NCBI GenBank assembly: GCA_018287875.1
Contig: JAGVVL010000001.1
Location: 4,092,001 to 4,156,000, forward strand
Reading direction: 5' to 3'
Origin: Nigrospora sphaerica
Taxonomy: Eukaryota; Ascomycota; Sordariomycetes; Amphisphaeriales; Apiosporaceae
DNA: 64,000 bases
Shown: one piece after another, positions 55,929-64,000 of the stretch
Numbering within the stretch: the stretch's first letter is position 1
How the letters are laid out: every line of letters starts with the position of its first letter
The notes under the pieces: generated by a model
Databases searched by the model: none
What the model was told of the DNA's origin: nothing
Seen by the model: the letters and a program-made list of their open reading frames with translations, nothing else
Made by a program: the position numbers and the translations under genes

Positions 55929-56723
55929 CTAAGTGGCGAACTCGAGCTCCATGTCGCCGTTGATCTTGCCCTTGAGCTGGACCTCGAGGTCGAGGTTCAT
56001 GTTGAGCTTGATGCCCTTGTTGCTCTTCTTCTCCTTCTCGGCCGGCGGCTGGGGCTCGGGCTGGACCGGGGCCGGCGGCGGCGGGGCCTGGGCGTAGGGG
56101 TTGGCGTAGCCGCCGCCGGCGCCGCCGTAGGGGGCGGGGGCGCCGTAGGGATCGGCGGCGCCGTAGGGATCGGCGGCGCCATAGGGATCGGCGGCGCCGT
56201 AGGGATCGGCGGCGCCGTAGGGGTCGGTGGCGCCGTACGGGCGGGCGCCGTAGGGGTCGGCGTAGCCGTAGGGCACGAGGGACGACTGCCCTGCGGCCTC
56301 GTCGAGGCTTTCCATGCTGTCGGTGCTGCTCACGCTGCCGCGCGGGCTCTGCGGGCCCGGGGGCGCCGGCAGGGCCGCCACGGGCGGCCTCCGCATGCCG
56401 CCGCGCGGCCCCCGGTGCCGCGACCGCGGCGCCGGCGGCGGCGGCGCGTCGCACTCGTACTCCTCGGGCTCCTCCACGTAGTTGTCCTCGTCCACCTCGT
56501 CCTCGTCGTAGCCGTACGGGTCCGCCGCCGGCTGCGCGCGGGGCGCCGCCGGTCGCCGGGAGCGCATCGGCTGCGCGGCGCCGCCCTTGCGGCGGTGGTG
56601 GCGAGGTCGCGGGCCGTCGTGGCTGGGCGCCCCGCCGCCCTCCTCGATTTCCATCTCGATCTCGCTGGGCTGGGCGATCTGGGCCTGAGCCGGGGCGCGG
56701 CTTCGGCGGGCACGGAACGGCAT
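55929..56723 (-). CDS. Conserved fungal protein with PYGAAD repeats
   Basis: Function unknown. One exon codes 264 residues from 56723 in a GCACCATGCC context; 57 upstream in-frame codons lack this context and look like 5' UTR. The N-terminus is basic (MPFRARRSRAP) and is followed by an acidic patch (EIEMEIEEGG). Then come a long disordered region with DEDEVDEDNYVEEPEEYE, Arg/Gly and Ser/Pro blocks, and five hexapeptide PYGAAD units coded by 18-bp repeats. The C-terminal 35 residues (NKGIKLNMNLDLEVQLKGKI and following) read as a regular amphipathic beta-like motif, which I have the impression is shared among filamentous fungal proteins; it is the probable functional part. No membrane segment or signal peptide is present. 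Confidence 0.75.
   Translation of the reverse strand: MPFRARRSRAPAQAQIAQPSEIEMEIEEGGGAPSHDGPRPRHHRRKGGAAQPMRSRRPAAPRAQPAADPYGYDEDEVDEDNYVEEPEEYECDAPPPPAPRSRHRGPRGGMRRPPVAALPAPPGPQSPRGSVSSTDSMESLDEAAGQSSLVPYGYADPYGARPYGATDPYGAADPYGAADPYGAADPYGAADPYGAPAPYGGAGGGYANPYAQAPPPPAPVQPEPQPPAEKEKKSNKGIKLNMNLDLEVQLKGKINGDMELEFAT
56142..56231. repeat. Five 18-bp repeats (coding PYGAAD)
   Basis: Units start at 56142, 56160, 56178, 56196 and 56214. The third differs by one base, and the last, which codes PYGATD, by two. Near-identity shows recent tandem expansion. Confidence 0.9.
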
Positions 56724-59292
56724 GGTGCTGGCTGGGGTGGGTGGCTGAGAGGGAGAGGGAGGTGGAGAGATGGAGATGCGCCTCTGTCGAGCGTGGCTGA
56801 TGGTCAGGTATCGGGAATGTGTTGTTGGTTCTGGGTCGTGCTTGAGACGGCGGATGGTAAGTAAGCCGAGTGTATTACTGTCCTTCCGGTGCACCTGGAC
56901 ATGATGGCTTTATACAGCAACAGCATCCCCATCTCCGGAATACGGCCCTTCGCCCCCCTCCTCCTCTCACCCCCCTCCTCGAGAGCTTCGCAACGCCTTG
57001 TCCACGCAATTCAACCGTCTTTCGGGTGCAGAGTTGACACGACGCGGCGGGTTCGCACATCCGATCCACGAATGTGGATGGTTGTGTCCACCGACGATGT
57101 AATGATCGCGACGTTGTGTCGGGCCAAGGGAGGGCTTTGCGAAACGCCTCGTGGCAGTTTGCCCATTATGAATTCATCCGTAACCCGCGCGTCCGACTAG
57201 GAGCAGCTTTCCTGCCGCCAGTTGAGAGGCCATGATGCGTCTCCAAACTCTAGTTCGGAGAGAACCCCTTCTCCCCCCGGAGGAGCAGTGGCCGTGCGCC
57301 GTCGCCTGTATGCATCCTATTCGGGGCCGTCACCACTGACAGCCGCGGTGATCTCCCGGTGCCCCTTGGGATGAACCCCCCTCAACCCCTCGCCATCGGT
57401 GAGAAGATGGTGGCAGGTCGGGACGGTCGATCGGCTGTGTCCTCCAAACTGGCGCCGGCACCAAGTTCGCCTCGGGTCTCCTGGTCCTCGACGCGGCCCA
57501 GAGAACCCCACCGCCGGCACATTATGCTTTGCAGAAACCCACCAAGTTTAAGCTTGTCTAGTGGTCGGCAGAGCCCCCCTTTGCTTGCGAAGACTGCCTC
57601 TGCTTGCGTTGGCCAAGGAAGCATGATAGCAGCCATCCGTCATGCTAGCAGACGGACCGCCGCTTCGCCCCCCCCGGCTCTTCAATGCCGCTGTGCGGGT
57701 AGCTTGCTTAGTTTGTGACTCGGTTGGGAAAATCTCCGAAGGGCTCCTCCGCGACTGATGGCTGTCTTCGCTCGGGGGCGGCAAATGATGCTTCCTTCGC
57801 TTGACAAGGCTTGGGTAGGCAGAACGCATGGCCTCATGTGCTCCTGCAGCCAAGGCTGCATATTCGGCCTGGCAGGGCCCGAACTGCGTGTGCTCATGGT
57901 GAGCCCGGCCGGCCGCTGAGGCCTGCTTGTTTCAGACTCTGGCCCGCTGTCACATCATTCCGTCGTTTTGGCTCTCGGGCAAGGCCGTTTCCTGCTGCCC
58001 GCGATTTGGCGGAAGACTCGGGCGGCTGTCACGAACTGGAGGGGGCCGGAAAAGCTGACGTGGGAAGTCGCGGGAATACACGACAAGATGGTGCAACCCG
58101 CCATCGGGATTTGGGATCTGTTCAGGGGAAAGACGCGCCCGAGTCAGCCCCTCTCTCGCCATTCCCCCCGCGCGATCGCCCGGATCATACAAAGCAGAGC
58201 AATCGATGGCAATATCGGCTACGTCACCCCTCGATTCGGCACTTGGTGGCGTTGGGTGGGATTCCGGCCTGATAGGCTATGGCTTAGCTGGCGGGATGGC
58301 CCGCTTGTGCTTCGTCGGATGCTCGTCAAGCTGTCTTCAAGTCTGAGCTCCCTCTAGCCTTGATCCTACATCCGGATGACCAAATAGCGCCGTAAGAATG
58401 CCATGTTCCCCAAACCCAGGGATACCATGGTGGCTGCAACCACCAGGCCACATCCTAATCGGCGCTCCAGCTTTCTAGTAGCAGTTGGGGGCGAAAAAAA
58501 AGGACCCATGGTTCTTGTGGAATGTGGCTGAAGGACTCAGACATCAGTACGTGTATGGCTAATTCATACGAGTATTGAGAACAACACAGCAGTACCCATA
58601 TCTTGAACGGACTGAACTGTTCTTGCCAATGGCCCCCGGTAAATTCGGAAGCACCGTCGACCTCGAGAGGACCTTCTCGAAACCCCTTGATTCCCGCTGG
58701 ATCCAGACGCGGAACATCCCCTTGCCCCTAAGCTGGATTCCTTCTCTGGATACGCCAGGCAGGCAACGCCGGCCGATCAAGGCATTGCCCCCCACAAGAA
58801 GCCTAGGCTTCACGAGAAAGCCGGCTGCACGATTCCGATATACGTGAGTCTTGCCACACAGGTGTGGCTGGGCAGGAGGCGAGGAGGAGGGTCAGGGCTC
58901 ACCTCCTTAAACCGGCGCCCGGGTCTTCCGAAAGGCTAAGTTGTTCTAGATGCCGGATCGAGCTAGATGACTGAATTCCCGTCGTTCTGGACCCGGGAGC
59001 CGGTTCCGACGTCTGCTACCTAGTGGCACCGCATCCCTTATCCTTTTCCCGCCTTGTGCTAGTCCACCGGAAGCCGGCAGGGCCCAGAACTAATAATTCA
59101 GCTACCGGATAAAGACACTGCCAACTCTATCTGAGGTGGTATTACCTGCAGACCGTTTTAGACCCGGGACTACGGGTCCAACTTTTTCTCAACCTCCCTG
59201 ACTTACCCAGGGGTATCCATTCCATGCATCTTTCCCTGCTCCTCAGATCCTCCGGCTTCCGTGGCAAAGGAGTCTGGCCCGGTTCGGCCCCG
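56724..59292. other. Intergenic region
   Basis: No gene is supported in 2.6 kb. The part near 56724-57000 is the presumed promoter/5' UTR of the PYGAAD gene. The ORFs at 57548-58357 on both strands look like chance. Confidence 0.45.
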
Positions 59293-59626
59293 CTAATAAA
59301 CGCGGCGGTGCTGATGAGTGGACGTGTCGTACGAAAAGGCTCGGCCCATCCTCTTCGACGGATCGCGGCGGTCGTTGCCGGTGCTGCCAATGCTGCCGGT
59401 GGAGCTCGAAGAGCTCGAGCTGCTTCGGTTCGAATGCTCCGACTTGGCCTGCGACATCGACTCGAGCCCGTAGAGCGTCTGCTGTCTGTGGTTCGGCAAG
59501 GGGCCATCCGAGAAGCTCGCGGGCCTGAGAATTGCTCCGCGCTGCTCCAGGTTGCGTCACTTGTTCCTCGAGCTGGTCCCAACTTACATTGTGAAGAGGG
59601 ATCCGAGGGTTATTCGTCGTGGCCAT
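59293..59626 (-). CDS. Small conserved-looking fungal protein, two exons
   Basis: Function unknown. Exon 1 is 59588-59626 (13 codons, MATTNNPRIPLHN) and exon 2 is 59293-59541. The 46-bp intron has donor GTAAGT, a GTGAC branch-like site and acceptor GAGCAG; phase 0 gives 95 residues. The product begins exon 2 with RGAILRPASFSDGPLPNHRQ, a style I associate with small conserved Pezizomycotina proteins. A Ser-rich stretch follows (SNRSSSSSSSSTGSIGSTG), then a basic tail ending FSYDTSTHQHRRVY. An alternative acceptor nine-odd bases before the GCCCGC sequence gives the wrong frame, which is why I chose the upstream CAG. Ser-rich, Arg-flanked segments suggest phosphorylation. Confidence 0.66.
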
Positions 59627-60190
59627 CTTCCTCTTGGAGCTTCTAAACGGAGGGGATGCATTTTGATGGTTTGGTTTCAGGACCGTTCTGCCTTCGGTTC
59701 CGGAACGGTGGGTGCTCAGCAACAAGAGTCGGAAGGTGCTAAAGGTCTGGCCTGGGGAAAATCTTCTCTAGAATCCCACGGCGTGCCATCCGGCCACACT
59801 TAAAGGCCACGTTTGTAATCCTCAAACGCCCACATGAACCCGAACTCCGTTCGACTGGCCGTGTCTCCAACATATAATACGCAAGACCTCCTGCAACTTC
59901 CCGCGAAGGGGAAATGGCTTGGTGTTTGCGTTTCCCTTTTGGGAGGGTATTGCGATATATCCTCGAAGGGTTTACCTAATGGCTTTTAAGGGCGCCTGCC
60001 TGGAGGCCCGAGGATGACAAAGCGCCATGGTTTGTTAGTCCAGTAGCTCTACCAGATTCTCCCTGAATGTGTGTACGGCCTTTGTCTCTAGTGTGGTGTT
60101 TTTTCGTAGTGCTCTCTTTGAGGTGAGCAATTTCATAGATCACTGTGTGATTGGGTAACCAGGAAGCCGCCGTCACACCCCCGTGGAAGA
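59627..60190. other. Spacer
   Basis: Upstream of the small two-exon gene and of the Kelch remnant. No gene is supported. Confidence 0.5.
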
Positions 60191-60895
60191 TTGGATCCTG
60201 ATAGTCCCACCGTTACTTTGGAATCTCTAGTTGTGGCCGAATGGTATGGCTTGCATAGCCCGAACCAAGGCGGTGCGAGCAAAGGGCCCAGAGGGTGGCA
60301 AGCCCATGCCACTGAAGTGCGGATCGTTCCATGCTCATATGAAGCCTCTCCCTCGGGCTCCTTTTCTCGTCCTAGCTCTATCCAAGCTATAGGATACGAT
60401 GCTAAGCCGTCGCGACTGGTTCCAGGTTTACAGGGAGTCTACCTCACCTCCCACGCTTGCATCATGCCCAACAATCGCCAGGTGATGGTCATCGGTGGCA
60501 GCGCGGGCGCGGGCGGTCCCGATTATGAGAAGTAGGGCGAGTCCGCCAAGGGCCTAGACGTCTTTCGCCTACCCACGCTATCCTGGAAGGACCGCTTCGA
60601 CCCAGACGCAGGACCTTACGAGCCGCCTTTGCACTTCCTTACGCTTCCGAAGCTGAAGGCTGATGTTCGTCCAGATGATGAAGGTAATGCGAATCAACCC
60701 ACCGGGCCGGCCGACGAAGTAACCGGCACACTGGGTGGTCGTATAATTCGGTGGGCTGCCGTCACCCAACAGTTGTCCCAAGCCTCGCCATGCATGGTAG
60801 CCTCAGTCGCCGACGGAAGTTGGGGACTCATCGCGCCAGTCATGGGCACTCCGATCAACTCTTCGCAGCAAGCAACAAGCCCTCTGCGGATTTGA
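60191..60895 (+). pseudogene. Kelch-repeat protein remnant with in-frame stop
   Basis: A single reading frame runs from 60191 to 60895 and is interrupted by one TAG at 60533-60535. Before the stop it reads GVYLTSHACIMPNNRQVMVI and GGSAGAGGPDYEK. After it, in the same frame, comes GLDVFRLPTLSWKDRFDPDA followed by GPYEPP. That is the pattern of fungal Kelch proteins, where a cMP..RQMxxIGG strand is followed by a FD/VFxxxxLxWxDxYD segment. The stop replaces what could have been a CAG Gln codon, a C-to-T change in a CpA context. The frame then continues through TGPADEVTGTLGGRIIRWAA to a terminal stop. The upstream blades and N-terminus are not visible. A spliced-out stop is the alternative, but no clear donor and acceptor flank the TAG. 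Confidence 0.6.
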
Positions 60896-61076
60896 CTCAC
60901 CGCCCCCTTTACCACTTTTATACAAAGCCCCGAAGCTCGCCTTCCAGTGTTCCCGTCTCCTCCTTCCCGTGCCCCTTCGCTGCTCCATCGCCAAACCGCT
61001 TGGCGCATTCATCCCTCATCGACCAAAGTCCCCCCTGCCCGTAAACCCAACCCCCCCTATCTTTCCGCCGGCCAGG

Positions 61077-61249
61077 ATGCAGTACTACGTGCCCGACCAG
61101 CAGCACTACGCGACCTGGGGCTGCCCGCGGCACAACCGGACCTGGGCCGCGCCGGCGCACACCACCGGTACTATGTGCACCCCTGCAGTACCTCCGACGT
61201 CCGGGGTGGCCCAGGTTTGGGCGCCACGGTCGTCTACCAGTGCGCTTAA
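61077..61249 (+). pseudogene. Short Cys-containing ORF with apparent 2-nt frameshift
   Basis: An ATG at 61077 opens a frame reading MQYYVPDQQHYATWGC then PRHNRTW. About 95 bp later the protein-like sequence changes frame to HHRYYVHPC, then GLGATVVYQCA with a stop at 61247-61249. The junction lies in the ACACCACC sequence near 61160, where two extra bases would explain the shift. No intron of normal size fits. The downstream continuation of the first frame (to 61415) has shuffled composition. It may be a decayed small protein gene, or two chance open frames. Confidence 0.4.
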
Positions 61250-61638
61250 CCAACCACCCTGCCCGGCGACCCATATCTATCTGCCCCCCCCCCTCCCAGT
61301 GTTATCTTGTGCGGCAAATCTGAAGGGCAGATCTGTGACCCTTAGTCGAGTGTTGACTGCTTCTGGGAGTGGGTCCATTACACACAGGCGGAGGCAGAAA
61401 GGAACGGACTATTGAACGATATCCGGGGAAGTATTGACATTATTTTTCCCACGTGGCCTTTGCCTCTCTTGTGCCTGTCAGGAAACATGCTATTCCCTTC
61501 GACTTTTTGGATACGCATGGGTATGGCCGGCGTTACTTGGACCGGCGCAGAGTTTGATGGAATCGAGAGCTATCTGGGTAGTAATTTGGGCTCTTATATA
61601 TTCCTACCGTGCTGGTTTGCCAGCACTACAGCGCGGCA

Positions 61639-63530
61639 TCAACCTTCTCTATGCGAAACACAGTCAAAGTAACAATCTGTCTGGACCGGCCCGATTTCCA
61701 CAGAACTTGATATTCGCCGAGTCTCATTGGCGCCTTGCTGGCCTGTTGATTTGGGGGGCTCGGCCAGAACAACCGCCTCGTGACTTTGCCTCGACTCGCA
61801 TGCTGGGGGGCAGAATGGATCGGAATCTCCCGGCTCGCCCCGTGACAAAGACCATGTATCTGGGTGGTATAATGTCTCAGGCTTCGGCGGCGGATTCTTC
61901 AGCCCGGTACTATATTCTTTCTCGGGTTCCCGTGAACCATCAAGTCTCGGCCTGCCGGGACTTGGCTTGCTATTGGAACAATTGCCAGTCACAGCCAGAG
62001 GCTGCGCGGTAACAAGGCAGTCCATATTGCCTACCGTACGGTCTGTTTCGTTTCCAGAATTTACTTTAACAGAACAGTCGGCTATCTGTTGAGTCCCGAG
62101 CTCCGGTTCACCGCTCGATAGATCTTCTGATGTCGTGACCTCAGACAATCGGCTTCGCATTGCTGTCTTGCCTTTTGGATCTCTTCGGAGTGGTGCCGGT
62201 AACATTTCCGACTCAACTCTGACGGCTTGAGCCTGGTAGGACATAGTCTTTGGCGCAAGCGCTGAAAGATCTCTATTGGGGCCTGCGTCCGTAACCCTGG
62301 GGGTGCTGATGTCAATTGGCACATCTTGTTGAACCGGCGGCGGTTCCCAAATAAAATTTATGGAGCCAGCCGCCGAGCCGGCCGAGTCTGTTTCACTTGA
62401 ATTGGCGCTCAAGGATGCGTCGGTTGGTGTTGTTATCGGCTCGGGGATGATATAGATGAGTGTTTCTTCGCTCGGCAATGGTCTCACATCCGTCGAATAC
62501 CGTGGCTGCAGTCGTGAATCACTGACGCTCCCAAGTGCCAAATGTTCTGACAGGGCATAGTGGCTGAGAGAAGTTGACCGCCGCCGTATTAGTTTACCAA
62601 GAGAGCGGAATGGTTTAGACACGGCGTTCTTGAGCTGCCAGTGGTGCCGTGAGCTTGCAGTTTGAGAAGACAGATCCGACTGTGTATATACACGGGTTTC
62701 TGCACTCTTTTAGAGTAACATCAGTCAAATGCGCTTGTAAAAAGGCCATGTTCAACTTACCGACGATTCTGGCGCCTGTCCCATAGTCCCGTGGAGTTCG
62801 GGGCATGACTTCAGAGCGCCGGCCCGTACTTTATGAAAATCGGCGTCGTGCTCGACAAGGTGGAGGCACCTCGAACTGACATCGTTTTCACTGTCAGAAG
62901 CACCCAGGCTTGCCGTCGAGTAAGGAGTGGTTCCGCGTTTGTTGGGAGGCCCGACGTGTGTGGCCTTGGGAACATTATGACCACGGTGGGATTTTCGCTT
63001 GAACCAGTTGGTTTTCCCGTCAATAGAGTGGGAAGCATCGGAGCCTTTACTGCGTCTCTTGCTGATTGCGGGAAATCGCGTATGTGGTTCGTTGGTGTTT
63101 GTCTTCCGCTCTGGATTTTCTTGCCTGGGAGGGCTTACAGGACCGTCCAGGCCAGCATAACCCCGAGAACATAGGCTGAGGAGGCACCGTCAAAGCAATC
63201 TAACTCAGCGGAGTCATCCACCTCGGGTAAAATCCAGGAATCGGGGTAGCAGACCAGCGTTGGGTCCTTTCCTGTGTCTTTTGGTCTCCAGGGCTGAGAA
63301 CCACTCAATGACAATTCCTGGCTGGCGCACGCGCTATTGTTGCGGGCACTGGGTTGATGGCAAGGTTCCTTTGCGTCTGGAATATGTGCTGGTCTTGTAG
63401 TTTTCGCAAATTTGTCAGCATCAGTCGCCACCGAGTCGGAACTTAAAAGGTCTTTCTGGTTGGGCACAGAATGAAAACTGTTAATTGGGTTAGGGGCGTA
63501 GTTGAATCCTGGCTCCCCCAGAGTGGTCAT
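61639..63530 (-). CDS. Lineage-specific multi-exon protein(s), function unknown
   Basis: I do not recognise the family. Two exons are clear: 62761-63175 (138 codons with no ATG) and 61639-62679, joined over an 81-bp intron (GTAAGT at 62760, ACACAG at 62680), phase 0. The upstream exon starts after a CTCAG at 63178-63176 and needs a phase-2 donor. Possible donors at 63312 or 63330 would link it to an ATG exon at 63530. The exon-62761 peptide is basic (KRRSKGSDAS, NWFKRKSHRGHNVPK). The last exon is Ser/Pro-rich and acidic, with SKPFRSLGKLIRRRSTS near its start and TLYHPDTWSL toward the end. The ORF at 63135-63530 carries a similar TLVCYPDSWIL segment, so this may be two related neighbouring genes rather than one. 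No signal peptide or known domain is visible. Confidence 0.5.
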
Positions 63531-63551
63531 CTCTTTAGTCAGGTGAAATCT

Positions 63552-63948
63552 CTAATTTGGCGTAGAGACACGATATGAAACTTGAGCCGGAGCCGTCAGA
63601 GGGTATCTCATGCCCTGTGGTGCAAGGCTCGGGGTTATCGACGGCGCCGAGCCGTTGTATGTCGTTACGCTACCGGGATAGGAACTAGGAGCACTGCTTC
63701 GGCCTAAGCAGGTGATCGAGCCGCCATCAAGATTTTTGGGCCGGGTCCGGGTCTCCTGGTTTCCGTCTCTCGTGGTGTTGGAAAATCTGGTCGGCATGTT
63801 CAGGGAGAAGAGGAGCCGTCTCGCCCTTGTTCTTGCTGCCACACCCGAAGCACTCCTTCACAGGCTTGAGGAGCTGGGAGAGTTGACGTAAAGCGAAGTA
63901 ACACGTGAATTTGAGGTACCATTGGACACGACGAGTAAGGGATACCAT
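63552..63948 (-). CDS. Candidate small protein gene, frame discontinuity
   Basis: From an ATG at 63948 the minus strand codes a helix-rich start (MVSLTRRVQWYLKFTCYFAL), then ECFGCGSKNKGETAPLLPEH and QHHERR, which look like real protein. This frame stops at 63727. An overlapping frame that stops at 63552 continues with protein-like sequence (DGGSITCLGRSSAPSSYPGS, then TPSLAPQGMRYPL). A frame change in the region 63730-63800 would join them. I see no good intron, so either the gene ends at 63727 (73 residues) or a frameshift is present. The Cys pair in CFGCG after a hydrophobic segment suggests a lipid-modified or membrane-associated small protein. The window ends 52 bases upstream, so the promoter is not seen. 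Confidence 0.42.
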
Positions 63949-64000
63949 GGCTAAAGGATACCGGCTAGGTATGAATGTGGAAAGGTAGTATTTGCATCCA

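Overview
The window is nuclear DNA from a filamentous ascomycete, most likely a member of the Sordariomycetes. The reasons are short GT-AG introns (about 46-140 bp) with CTAAC/CTGAC-like branch sites, ATGs in CACCATG-like contexts, a eukaryotic initiator tRNA, an intron-bearing tRNA-Leu, long GC-rich intergenic spaces, and typical Pezizomycotina families (Zn2Cys6 regulator, PX-PH-RhoGAP protein, Spt10-type acetyltransferase, BTB protein, Kelch remnant). There is no sign of a bacterial operon, CRISPR array, IS element or intact transposon. Genes were modelled by eye from ORFs and splice sites, so terminal exons are the least certain part.

Left third (1-20.8 kb): a Zn2Cys6 transcription factor of the War1/Leu3-like kind (+), a Ser-rich conserved fungal protein (-), a three-exon membrane-anchored alpha/beta hydrolase in a very GC-rich patch (-), a 1,286-residue Rho GTPase-activating protein with PX, PH and RhoGAP domains (-), and a small poly-Ala protein (-). 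They are separated by ORF-poor pyrimidine-rich spacers with homopolymer tracts and repeated ACCTAGGT-like elements.

Middle (20.8-46 kb): a 7-kb gene-poor stretch, then a secreted M28-type glutaminyl cyclase (-), an unrecognised Pro-rich protein (+), a small four-exon BTB protein with a 20-nt exon (-), a Pro/Ser-rich protein made largely of 15-bp and 9-bp coding repeats (-), a second 6-kb gene-poor stretch, a 751-residue coiled-coil protein with a predicted N-myristoylation signal and 28-residue repeats (-), and a single-pass membrane protein whose 5' end is unresolved (+).

Right third (46-64 kb): initiator tRNA-Met (-) and tRNA-Leu(CAG) with an intron (+) about 0.8 kb apart, a protein with a Tpt1/KptA-like N-terminal module (-), an Spt10-type GNAT acetyltransferase with a retroviral-integrase-like H2C2 zinc module (+), a protein with PYGAAD repeats (-), and a 95-residue two-exon protein (-). 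The last 4 kb look evolutionarily unstable: a Kelch-type gene interrupted by one in-frame stop, a short Cys-containing ORF that appears to carry a 2-nt frameshift, and lineage-specific multi-exon genes. The neighbours do not form an obvious pathway. They read as an ordinary chromosome segment of housekeeping and regulatory genes (Rho signalling, histone-gene control, N-terminal pyroglutamate formation) mixed with fast-evolving repeat-rich genes.
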